Shown here piece by piece: positions 1 through 9,875 of a stretch of 64,000 bases of DNA (the stretch's first letter is position 1; each line of letters begins with the position of its first letter). The notes beneath the pieces are model-generated. The model saw only the letters and a list, made by a program, of their open reading frames with translations, had not been told where the DNA came from and ran no database searches. The translations under genes and the position numbers were made by a program. The stretch is from Chenopodium formosanum (lineage: Eukaryota > Streptophyta > Magnoliopsida > Caryophyllales > Amaranthaceae), in assembly GCA_024500155.1 (NCBI GenBank), contig CM044868.1:44924165-44988164 (forward strand). The letters run 5' to 3'.

Positions 1-542
1 TGAATTTGTTTTGTATTTCTGCATTTTAGCAAAGTAATTCAGCCTTTAGCTTAGACAACAAGAAGTCTATTCAATATCTTAGTAAAGAGGCTTATATAAT
101 TGGGTATTCTTTGGCATTTTATGTCCACAAAATTTTGGTATATTAAATTAAGTTATCAAAGATTTTGAGCCAAAGTTTCATACATGGAAAAATTTTGCGG
201 AATTTCCAAAAATCAGTAAAAGGGTAAGCAGTTTAGCAACTGGAACAAGGCAATGAATCAAAAGGAAAGCAATACATATCATGAGAAATACGCTCGGATT
301 TGCGAGCCATATCAAACAAATGTTTGAGAACATAAAAATAACATTGGTCGCTGCCCACAAGCGGAAAATTACTACTGTCGAACCGAGTACAACTAAAGAC
401 AAAAACAAAGCTAAAAATTTTGTACAATGAGGCAAGTTGAAGAAAAAATATCCAAGGCAAAAAAAACTGAATTCACAACGCGGCAAGTCATAAATTAAGC
501 GCATGTTGATCCGCAAGATTCTGAGGACGACTACCCAAGTTC
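1..542. other. AT-rich flank, no gene recognised
   Basis: I see no supportable gene here. The open frames on the minus strand are hydrophobic and low in complexity, with no recognisable motif, and look like chance frames in AT-rich DNA. The stretch lies just downstream, on the minus strand, of the stop codon of the decayed gene ending at 543, so it may hold that gene's 3' untranslated region. Confidence 0.4.
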
Positions 543-846
543 CTATGCTTCAGGGAGGTCTGGCTGAGCCAATCTAGGAGCAGTGGGACCCCCAGTTCTA
601 GCTGAGGACAAAGTAGTGTGAGCTAGAGCCTTTTCAGCATCTCTTTTCTAGGCATCATCAGCAAGCCTCTTGTTCTCTGTAGCTTCAGCAGCCATCTTGG
701 CCAACTTGGCATCCCGGCGGACCAAGAACTCGCTCTCAGCTGGGTGGGCTGTTCTCAGATAATAATCATCATCAACCGTTGCCCACTCTTCACCCTGGTC
801 CCAATTTATCTCAGGATTAACATGGATAGCAAGGCACTAAGCCACC
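543..846 (-). pseudogene. 3' end of decayed transposon-type gene with coiled-coil tail
   Basis: The minus strand reads as protein from 846 down to a stop at 543-545. It contains an acidic stretch (INWDQGEEWATVDDDYYL) and then an Ala/Glu/Lys/Arg-rich segment that looks like a coiled coil, broken by one in-frame TAG. The same kind of charged helical sequence occurs on the minus strand at about 22750-23400, on the far side of the inserted LTR. I infer that this is the C-terminal end of the gene at 22741-25780, cut off by the insertion of 847-22740. Its function is unknown. Proteins of the 'putative gypsy type transposon' group often end in such coiled coils, which fits the upstream part. Confidence 0.5.
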
Positions 847-2413
847 TGACGAGGGGTGAACTAGGTTGTTGAAACTAATCCTCCCTCGGTCAAACTAAAT
901 TTATAAACACTTTACAAACCTATATACATGTATAGAGGTTAGTCAAGGGTCGAACCCAAAGGAACGGTAATGTTTAAGCGCTCTCAATAATGCGCCTAAG
1001 CTAGGTCTAAGTCTAAGGATTAAAGGTAAACAATAACAAACTAACAAAACAAAGAACCAAACAAATAAAACACTAGGAACAGGGATCAAAAAGTAATCAT
1101 AACAATTGTAGCAACTCGAAAATACATGCAATTCAATGGTTGTGAAGACTAATGACAAGCTTAATCAAAAGAGTTAACAAGCTATCTCCTAAAGGTTAAA
1201 CTAGCGCCAACTACGAGAGACTCTAACTAGGAGCATCACTAATCAAGCTCAATTGACAATTGCAATTCTTAAATCAATGGTCCGTATCATTAGAAACGAC
1301 AATGCAATCTAGCATAATTCTCAACGCCTAATCGAATTACACACATGCAAACTTCCATTAATCACTTTAATCTCAACAATTAATCAACACAATTCCCCAA
1401 ATTAAGCATAATCAATCAATCATATAAGTTCACCCTATCCCTAGCCAAACAAGTTTCACCTTATCCCTAAATTAAGCATAATCAATCAATCATACAAGTT
1501 TCACCCTATCCTTAGCCAAACAACTTCTCAAACATCATCATCAGGTCACAAACAAAAGAAATCAAGAATCATCAAAATATGGAGAACAATTACACTAATT
1601 AACAATCAAACATCAAAATCAAACCAAATAAAATATGAAATCAAACAAAGCAATAAAGAGCAGAGAGATTGAGAAATCCTCATTGATTGATAATGGAGAT
1701 CTTCAATACAATTCTCATCTTGAATCTTCAACCTCTCAAATAACCATTGAAATTCCTCACTTTCTCTCTCTAAAATCTACTCCTAAAACTAACCCTAAAA
1801 CTAGATAGAGAAGCTCTCAATTAAGCTAAGAAAATGAATTCTAATTCTCATTCTGTCTCTCTCTAACCCAAAAATGGGTATTTATAATTACATGGTTAAA
1901 AGAAAATAAAAGGGAAAAGGAAATAAAAGAAAACTAAAAGAAAAGGAATGAAAATAAAATAAGAAAATAAAAGAAAAGGAAAAAGAAATAGAAAATAAAA
2001 AGGGAAAATAAAAATGAAAACTAAAAGAAAGAAATTAAAAGAATCGAAAACAAGTTCAGTGGACTTCGAAATCGGTAGCTCTAGTATTGGGAAATTATCC
2101 CATGTTTCACACAGCACACCAAATCACCCAGTGGCGGAGGGAGCATATGTCCTGGTAGGGCACGTTCCCTACCAGATTTTTTTTTTTTATTATTTTTTTT
2201 TACTCCTACAGAACTTGTCAAAATTCAGTAAAAGTTGAATATGGTTTGGACTATTGCTTATTTAGCTAGGTTGTCTATGCATAAAAGCTGAATCTCTGAC
2301 TTTTACTATCCCCAATTTTTTTTTATAATAAAAATACCCACAAAATATTGATTCCCGTGTCATAGCTCATAGGAATATAATTTAAAAACCAAAAAGCCTA
2401 AAAACAAAATATA

Positions 2414-2743
2414 GGGTTTGTTTGGTAAATGACTTTTTATTGGCTTTTTAATTTTTTTTTAACTATTTTATTTGGTCAAATATTCAAAATTTGTTTTGGT
2501 AAATGGATTTTTTAGCTAGCTAAAAAACTGGTTTTTAAGCAAGCCAAAATAAAAAAGCTACTTGGAGTAACTTTTGGCTTTTGGTTTTTAACTACCTAAG
2601 TTACTAACAACATCCTATAGTCAATTTTACCAAACATGTTTTTAGACTGATAAAAAGTGAAACAACCAACAAAATAGCAGATAGAAACAGCCAGTCAAAC
2701 CAGCTGACAGCCAACAACCAACAGCCAATTGTCAAACAAGGCC
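2414..2743. mobile_element. Possible small hAT-type MITE inside the larger hAT element
   Basis: The stretch opens with GGGTTTGTTTGGTAAATG and closes with CAAACAAGGCC, so its ends are imperfect inverted copies of a GGCYTTGTTTGG type. This is frequent in plant hAT MITEs. The interior has self-complementary GGCTTTTTAGC/GCTAAAAAGCC-like runs. The flanking duplication is not clear (AAAATATA against AAATACTA), so the boundaries are tentative. Confidence 0.35.
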
Positions 2744-2759
2744 AAATACTATATACTAT

Positions 2760-4447
2760 TGTAGACACCTAAAAATGTCTCCCCAAAACCAAGCCCGATG
2801 ATAAATAACCTTTCACCGCCACTGTTGGTCGGGTTTAGTATTTAATCCCGAGAGTGCTTAAAAAACCGTATTTTATTAAATTCATATTTTTGAAAGGTCC
2901 ATGGATCAGTCTTGGTGTTTGGTAAAAGCATAGTTTTAATTTGTTAATTAATTTTAAGCCCAAACCTTTTTTTATTTTATTATTATTTTATTATTTTTGG
3001 CCCAAATATTTTATTTAATTTTATTTATTATTTTCTTATTTTAGCCCGAATATTAAAAGTCAGAAAAAAGCCCGTAATTATCAATCAACACTCAAAAAAC
3101 CGAAAGAAATTAGGGTTAAAAATGAATTTAGACGGAAAAGTGGACTGGAATTGACCGTGTCACGGTCAAGCTTGACCGTGTCACGGGAACTCTTCCCGTC
3201 TGACGGTGGGACTTCCCGTGACACGGGAGGTCTACCGTGACATGGGAAGTTCCGCGTCCTTTCCGCGTAAACCCTTAACGTGTTTTCCGTTCCGTTTTCT
3301 GAAAATTTCCCGCGACACTCCAAAAACTGACCGTGTCACGGGAACTTGTACCGTCTGACGGTACAGTCTAACCGTGTCACGGTACAATTTGACCGTGTCA
3401 CGGGATACTTTTTTAGGGTTTTTATCATTTTAGGGTTCCGTGTGCTCCCTCAGCACATTTCCCTATAAATACCCCCTCATTTCTGATGAACGGGGCAACC
3501 AGAATTCTATTATTCTTATTTTTTCTCTCTTCTATGTTCTTAACCTAAACACTAGCCTACCCTTTTCACTTCAAAATTCCTTCTTCAAGCACTCAAAGGA
3601 GTCCATATTTTACTCGAGGTTCTGTCCTTAAACCAAGGCGTGAAAGGTAGAATCGTTTGAGGGTTTGGCCCCAAAATTAACCTTGTTTTTAATTAATTTA
3701 ATTTAATATTTGTTTTATTATTTCCTTGAAGTTACTAACTCGTTTATTATTTTGTAGTTGCAAGCAAACAGATTCAAAGTAAGAGTTATGCTCTTTTTAT
3801 TATTATTTTTCTAACGATTTTTCTGTTGTTAGAATTATGATTAAATTGGTTCTTTTTATGTTTATATTGATTTTATAATATTTATTGATCACAATATTGC
3901 ATGTTAATGGGAATATTAATTAAACATCACGACTAATAAGATAATTTGGACAACCGGTTTAGGTTCCTTTTTAATCTTGTTGTTTAATCAAGTGATCACC
4001 AAATATTTAGAATTATGTGTGCATTAATTTTGAACCAATTTAGTTAAATTATAGTTTGGAGCGAATTAAATTATTGTTTGTATGCCTTTGAGATCGCAGG
4101 AATACTTTTCACTATAAGAATCGAGTAGAGGCCAATACGGGCGAATGTGACTCCATGACTCACTTCGTACCATCATCCCCGATCCTCCTTTCGTGGTTCC
4201 GAACCATATGGAGTTAGTAATCTCATGGATTATGAATGGGGTGTAACCTTCACGGGTCAATCGTTGTCCCTTATCGTGGTTGCCTTTTTTTATGATCCGT
4301 GAACGGTTTACAAGTTCCACAAAAACTTGTTGGCGGCTCCCTACTTTCCTTGTCCCTAATCGTATTATGTCAATTCCCACTTCCTATGAGTGCCAAGCAT
4401 ATTCACAACATGCTTTTAATGTAGGCGCACTTCGAGCGACGCCTACA
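2760..4447 (+). repeat. 5' LTR of the Tat element
   Basis: The 1688-bp repeat matches 20003-21403, which is shorter (1401 bp). The main difference is about 275 bp at 3788-4062, absent from the 3' copy. Between 3155 and 3403 there are six exact copies of CCGTGWCACGG and two of CCGTCTGACGG. All lie 60-310 bp upstream of the TATA box at 3464. Its ends, TGTAG and CTACA, are inverted. Confidence 0.92.
3155..3471 (+). promoter_or_regulatory. Tat LTR promoter: palindromic word cluster plus TATA box
   Basis: CCGTGWCACGG occurs exactly at 3155, 3176, 3216, 3331, 3372 and 3393, and CCGTCTGACGG at 3196 and 3351. CTATAAATA follows, with TATAAATA at 3464-3471 in a CCC-rich setting, and is the probable U3/R promoter for gag-pol. 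The 3' LTR holds the same TATA box at 20687-20694. That the word is a protein-binding site is inference. Confidence 0.7.
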
Positions 4448-4450
4448 ATT

Positions 4451-4468
4451 TGGCAACTCCACTGGGGA
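4451..4468 (+). other. Primer binding site of the Tat element
   Basis: TGGCAACTCCACTGGGGA starts three bases after the LTR end. It has the TGG start expected of a sequence complementary to a tRNA 3' CCA end. Its form resembles the sites known in Ogre/Tat elements, described as tRNA-Arg type. I did not check the tRNA match. Confidence 0.75.
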
Positions 4469-5723
4469 GGATTCTTAATTATTTATCGATTTGAGTGATC
4501 GGTATTTAATTAAGATAAGTGGATGAGACTTGAAAGATTCTTGAAAAAATATTCCTGTGTTTAATTTGGCATTTTTTGCATCTGCATAGACGTTTTAACG
4601 TCACATTCAGGTCTGTCCCGTAGGAAAAATTGGATAACTCGGTTGCGCGCAAAAGCAAACAGGGCACCACTCAGATTTTCTGACTGCCGTGTCACGGCAG
4701 AGTCTGCCGTGTCACGGTACAGTGTACCATCTGACGGTAGACTGTATCGTGACACGGGAATTTCTGCCGTGTCACGGCAGTCCTAAAATCTGTCCGGTGA
4801 CCTATTTTCTTTTTTCCACAGTCGACTTCCTTCGATTTTTCTGAAAAAACGTATGTGTTCTACATGCGTCTTAGCCCCGGGGGATTTAAGCTCTATCAAC
4901 CCAAAAACGCTCATGGCAATAAGGGTTCATCCAAGTTATTAAATCCACCCAAACCATGGAGTCGAGTTCGATTTCATCACGAACTCGCGGAGCCGCCCGT
5001 TGGCATACACCCTCAAGGGAGGCTGCCTTGCTAACGCGTCCAAACTCTTAACCATGGCACCCTTTTGACACCCAAAGCTCGAAAAATAGTTGAACATAGA
5101 CCTTGACTTTAGGTTGCGAACTTTTTTACATCATCGTGCCTACATGCTATGTGTTTGTTCGGTGCTAACCCTAATGTGTTTGCTTTTTTGTTTGACCCAT
5201 GACCGAGGGTTTTTTCTCACATAGTAATTAGTACGGACTTAAAATCGATTAAAATAAAAAAAAAAATCACAAAACTGACCTGGAACTGTGCACCGTGTCA
5301 CGGCATTTTCTGCCGTGTCACGGTGAACAGTGCCGTGACACGGTAAAAACTACCGTTTGACGGTTAGTCTTAACCGTGTCACGCCAGTCTGCACCGTGAC
5401 ACGGTGCCCAGGAAAGTGTCCCGTCAGTCTTTTTTCTCGATTTTGTGTCCAGTATTAAGTCGTGTCTAGTTATATGGTCAAAACACGCGTCTATAACCTC
5501 ACCTAATCATTTACATGTTATGTCCACACACTTTTCTTTTTTTTAGTCGTACACCCCTTTTGACCGTATTTTAGGGAAGTCTCGTTTTTTGTGTCGTTTT
5601 TTTTTCGGAGTAAGTCGGATGGTATCCTCCCATGTTTTTTTTTATTAAAAAAAAATAAGTAGAACTTCATTTTTTTTCTTTTTTTAATCCGGATGGGTTA
5701 TGGTTAAGTGTGGTCATTAAAAG
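4469..5723 (+). other. Tat leader (5' untranslated region)
   Basis: There is no credible ORF. It holds seven exact copies of CCGTGWCACGG (4687, 4707, 4767, 5293, 5313, 5333, 5394) and several one-base variants, in two clusters. T-rich and A-rich runs occur at 5250-5270 and 5520-5690. The segment 4870-5160 resembles a decayed copy at about 53360-53530. Confidence 0.7.
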
Positions 5724-8700
5724 GTGTATTTGTTTCGGTGTCACAGCGCTTGGGCAAGAAGCAAGGGTAGATTGTTACGGTGCGAGTCCATACCTCAACA
5801 ACCTCTCGTACCAAAGAGGCGTACAAGGAAACCACCTCAGTCATCTCCACAAGATCCGTCTCCAGTCTACTTTCAACCAATGGCCACTAAGGAAGACATC
5901 GAGAACCTCAACAGGACAATCGAAAGGTTGTCTGACATGATGCCGACACTCACTACTAGAGTCAGCACTGTAGAGCAAGACAAGCAAAACAGTGTTACTG
6001 CTGCTGCGATGGACAAGATCAAGGAACAGATGAGTAAGATTTCAGAAGAGTTCACTTATGTGGAACAGCCTGTCACTTCCTCGTCCATAAGAGAGAAACT
6101 CCCTGAAAAATTTTCCACTGCTGATATTCCAAAGTTCAAGCCTACTGATAACCCGCTGTTCCATTTGAAGGCTTTTTCTGCAACTATGGCTCTTAAGGGA
6201 GTAGATGTGACACTCTTCCCTACGGTGTTTCCTCTTTCCTTAGAGCATGCCTGTCAACAGTGGTTCTGTTCCCTAGAATCCAAGCATGTCGCGACCTGGG
6301 AAGATGTTGCTGAAAGCTTTATGAACCGATACAAGTGCAACATTCAGGCCAAGACTTCTGAACGTGAACTCTCCATTCTCAAACAGAAAGAGAATGAAGG
6401 CTTCACTACTTACCTAAGTAGGTGGAGAGAAACAGCTGCACTCCTGGTAGACCCTCCCAAGGAGAAGGAAATGGTTCGCTTGTTTATTTCCAATCTGACG
6501 CATAAATACAAGCAACACTTGAAGTTTCTGCCTTTAAGTACCTTTGAAGCTGTATACGATATTGGAATCAATATCGAAGATGAACTGATGAAGTCTGTTG
6601 GTAACAACAATAACAGCAGCACTTGGAAAAACAAGAAGAACGACACTCCTTCTTCTTCGTCTTCTAAGCCCAATAATGCTACCAACAACATCAACATTAG
6701 TGATGTGCTGGCCCTTAATGCTCCTCCTCAAAAATTCAAAAAGCAAAGGAGGATTTATACGCCTTTGGGAATGACTTATGATGCTGCTTATGACCGTCTT
6801 CATAGTAAGGGACTGATTATGCCAATTGGACCATTCCCAAAACCTCGACCTGAGAATAGGACCGCTAGTTATGACCCCAATGCTTATTGCAAGTATCATC
6901 AAGGCAAGGGTCATAACACTGAGAAGTGTTGGAGGCTGAAAGATGCAATCCAAGACCTGATAGATGCTAACCAATTTCCTGTCCCTCCAGGGGGCAAGAA
7001 GCCTAACATTCAAACAGGTCCTCTTTCTGATGCTTTGGCTATCATGGGAGATGAAGTCTCCTTCGATCCGTCAATACTCATTCAACCTGTGAATGAACCT
7101 CTGCAAGAAGTTGTATTTATCTCAAGCACTGAAGAAGTGAATGGGATTTGGGATAGCGATGATGAAGATATCTATCTCAAAGATATAGCCTGTTCGTCTC
7201 TCGGCACCAGTGAAGATGTTTGGGAGGACCTTGAGGTCAAGGTTCTCACTAGAAGTGGACGGTTGCAACAACCTAACCCACCTCCACCTCCACCACAATC
7301 AAATCCGATAGTTGATCCCATCGACCCTGTGAATAGCGATGTGGTCAAACAGCTACAAAAAACCAAGGTGGAGATGAATGTATGGAAGCTTTTGGCAACT
7401 TCCCACGAGCATCGAAAAGCTGTAATGAATGCTCTGGTGAAGATAGGAGTCGATGACGACATGACTCCCCAAGGACTGGTCAACTTCCTCACTACTAAGC
7501 TGCCGAGTACCAGCAATCTGATTTCCTTTTCTGATAAGGATGTACCCCAGGAAGGGGACCAACATAATAAGGCCTTACACCTCACTGTGGTGTGTAGACA
7601 GATGAATGTTCCTATGAGCCTGGTTGATAATGGCTCTGCAATCAATGTGTGCCCACTCCGTACTGCAAAGAAGTTGGGTATAAAGAATGAAGAGTTGACT
7701 CCCTCCACTCAGGGGATTCGCGCTTACGATAATACTCGCCGTCAAGCCGTGGGTACTATCATACTGAATATAACCACTGGGGCCGTTGAGCGTCGCACCA
7801 AGTTTCAGGTGGTGGATATCAAGGCCTCTTTCAATCTGCTGTTAGGACGCCCTTGGCTTCATGAGATAAAGGCGATTCCGTCGTCGCTCCACCAGAAAGT
7901 GAAAGCCATAGTGGGAGGGATTCCGATTACTATCGATGCTTCTCCTATGCGCATTCAAGTTATTGATACCCCTATCGTCCATGTTGAACACGACGAGGAA
8001 GATGAAGATCTGTGGGGTTTTTCTTTAGATGATGTTCTTGCGATCGAAGAAGAGGAAAAGTGTCATCTCGACTTCGATCCTTATTCAAACACTAGTATCA
8101 ACGCTATTCTGAAGAAGCAAGGTCACTTTCCTGGAATGACCCTTGGGCTCAAGAAGAAAATGGCTAAATCTTGGGGCCATCCTGGTGCAATCAAGAAGGA
8201 CACTTTCGGCTTAGGATTTGAACCAACAAAGGAAGACTTGAAATGGGCCGCCTTGAAATTGAAGGCTCGCAACAATGCTCGAATCACGAAGACAGAAATG
8301 GCCATGGATCCATATCCGTTCACTCTCAACGGCCAGTACATCAAAGAAGGGGAAGACTTCTCATGCTATGAATTCCCCGAGCCATTTGTCCATGATGGGA
8401 TCCGTGAACCAGGATTCGAGGTATTCCTCAATTGTGACTTCCTCGATGAAGAACTCTCCACAGTCGAGAAGTCAGCCAACCTGAACTCTGATGATCTGGG
8501 AATTAATCTTCTTTTTGGAATGGAGAAAAATGAATCCAAGCCGGTCTGCAATGATAATTCTGAGCTCGTTCAAGCGGTCATAGCAAACAAGGAGTTTGAT
8601 CCCTCCGAGTTAATCGTCCAAGCTGACAACATTTCAAGGGGATGGCGCAAGACATTGAGGATCACTACGCCAAGTGGAGAGAAGTTGGAAATAACCGCTG

Positions 8701-9875
8701 GCGAGGGTCCTATGTTTGATGAGTCTGAATCATCTGGGTCCGAGTCCGAGTCTGAGTCTAAGTCTGTAGATGAGTCCTTAGAGTTTGAGGCCGACCCTCT
8801 TTCTGCTATAGAGTTCAGCCCTGAGTCTCTTGTTGAGCCTTATCTTTCTAGTCCTAATAATTCTGGTGAGGTCGCAGCTGACCTTGCCTCTCTTGATGTT
8901 TTAGCCAGTGAATTCAATAAAATGAATACCTTTGCTTACGATGTGTGCCATTTCCCTAGCCCTGATCAATATTGCTTTGCTAATGATAAAAATGACAAAG
9001 AAATAATAAAAGCAATGGAAGAACACGAAAATAAAACAGCAGTTATTGAAGATACAGAAACAGTTAATATTTCCAATGATACGACTGTTAAAGAAGTAAA
9101 ATTTGGATTAACGCTAAGTCAAGATGAACGCAAAGAGCTAATTAACTTGCTTAGTGAATTTGTTGATGTATTTGCTTGGTCATACCAAGATATGCCAGGA
9201 ATTGACAGGGATATAGCTCAGCACACGATACCACTCATCCCAGGTATGAAGCCTGTCAAACAAAAGCTGCGCCGAATGAAACCAGATGTGGCTCTCAAAA
9301 TCAAAGAAGAAATCAGGAAGCAATTGGCCGCAGGTTTCATCAGAGTATCCAAGTATCCGGAATGGATAGCAAATGTGGTCCCAGTTCCAAAGAAGGACGG
9401 AAGAGTCAGAATGTGTGTTGATTACAGGGATCTCAATAAAGCAAGCCCAAAAGATGGGTTCCCTCTACCTCATATTGACATTCTGGTCGATAATACAGCA
9501 AATCATGCACTCCTGTCATTCATGGATGGTTACGCCGGATATAATCAAGTACTGATGGCCGAAGAAGACATGGAGAAAACCACATTCATAACACAGTGGG
9601 GTACATATTGCTATACGGTAATGCCATTCGGGTTGAAAAACGCGGGTGCCACCTACCAAAGAGCAGCTACAGCACTCTTACATGATATGATGCATAAAGA
9701 GGTGGAGGTCTATGTCGATGATATGATTGTCAAGTCTAAAGATCGCCCAGGCCATATTGTCGCACTTCGCAAATTTTTTGCAAGACTCCGTAAGTACAAC
9801 ATGAGATTAAATCCAGCAAAATGTGCATTCGGAGTCACGTCAGGCAAACTACTTGGATATGTGATCAGTTCTTGA
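5724..9875 (+). CDS. Tat gag-protease-RT polyprotein, N-terminal part (ends at premature TGA)
   Basis: This 1383-codon frame encodes the capsid protein, the protease that cuts the polyprotein, and most of the reverse transcriptase. Residues about 145-270 form a retrotransposon gag domain (AFSATMAL through YKQHLKF). A zinc-knuckle-like CKYHQGKGHNTEKC lies near 388, as C-x2-H-x4-H-x4-C rather than CCHC. The protease core LVDNGSAINV lies near 633 with DNG in place of DTG/DSG, as usual in Tat. RT runs from about 1190, with CVDYRDLNKAS, TVMPFGLKNAGATYQR and catalytic YVDD near 1330. A second possible start is ATG 5880 (MATKEDIENL), which would drop a basic Pro-rich leader of 52 residues. The frame stops at TGA 9873-9875 inside the RT, and the same frame resumes directly, so this is a nonsense break and not a normal end. 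Confidence 0.9.
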   Translation: MYLFRCHSAWARSKGRLLRCESIPQQPLVPKRRTRKPPQSSPQDPSPVYFQPMATKEDIENLNRTIERLSDMMPTLTTRVSTVEQDKQNSVTAAAMDKIKEQMSKISEEFTYVEQPVTSSSIREKLPEKFSTADIPKFKPTDNPLFHLKAFSATMALKGVDVTLFPTVFPLSLEHACQQWFCSLESKHVATWEDVAESFMNRYKCNIQAKTSERELSILKQKENEGFTTYLSRWRETAALLVDPPKEKEMVRLFISNLTHKYKQHLKFLPLSTFEAVYDIGINIEDELMKSVGNNNNSSTWKNKKNDTPSSSSSKPNNATNNINISDVLALNAPPQKFKKQRRIYTPLGMTYDAAYDRLHSKGLIMPIGPFPKPRPENRTASYDPNAYCKYHQGKGHNTEKCWRLKDAIQDLIDANQFPVPPGGKKPNIQTGPLSDALAIMGDEVSFDPSILIQPVNEPLQEVVFISSTEEVNGIWDSDDEDIYLKDIACSSLGTSEDVWEDLEVKVLTRSGRLQQPNPPPPPPQSNPIVDPIDPVNSDVVKQLQKTKVEMNVWKLLATSHEHRKAVMNALVKIGVDDDMTPQGLVNFLTTKLPSTSNLISFSDKDVPQEGDQHNKALHLTVVCRQMNVPMSLVDNGSAINVCPLRTAKKLGIKNEELTPSTQGIRAYDNTRRQAVGTIILNITTGAVERRTKFQVVDIKASFNLLLGRPWLHEIKAIPSSLHQKVKAIVGGIPITIDASPMRIQVIDTPIVHVEHDEEDEDLWGFSLDDVLAIEEEEKCHLDFDPYSNTSINAILKKQGHFPGMTLGLKKKMAKSWGHPGAIKKDTFGLGFEPTKEDLKWAALKLKARNNARITKTEMAMDPYPFTLNGQYIKEGEDFSCYEFPEPFVHDGIREPGFEVFLNCDFLDEELSTVEKSANLNSDDLGINLLFGMEKNESKPVCNDNSELVQAVIANKEFDPSELIVQADNISRGWRKTLRITTPSGEKLEITAGEGPMFDESESSGSESESESKSVDESLEFEADPLSAIEFSPESLVEPYLSSPNNSGEVAADLASLDVLASEFNKMNTFAYDVCHFPSPDQYCFANDKNDKEIIKAMEEHENKTAVIEDTETVNISNDTTVKEVKFGLTLSQDERKELINLLSEFVDVFAWSYQDMPGIDRDIAQHTIPLIPGMKPVKQKLRRMKPDVALKIKEEIRKQLAAGFIRVSKYPEWIANVVPVPKKDGRVRMCVDYRDLNKASPKDGFPLPHIDILVDNTANHALLSFMDGYAGYNQVLMAEEDMEKTTFITQWGTYCYTVMPFGLKNAGATYQRAATALLHDMMHKEVEVYVDDMIVKSKDRPGHIVALRKFFARLRKYNMRLNPAKCAFGVTSGKLLGYVISS

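Noticed and set aside
178..516. Hydrophobic 112-codon minus-strand ORF near the left end
   Set aside because: No motif, AT-biased, overlapping alternative frames; likely chance or 3' untranslated sequence.
7172..7708. Minus-strand ORF of 178 codons inside gag-pol
   Set aside because: It is a shadow of the protease region of gag-pol, with no motif of its own.
9873..9875. TGA in Tat pol as programmed readthrough
   Set aside because: It lies within RT and not at a domain border where recoding is useful; a plain nonsense mutation is simpler.
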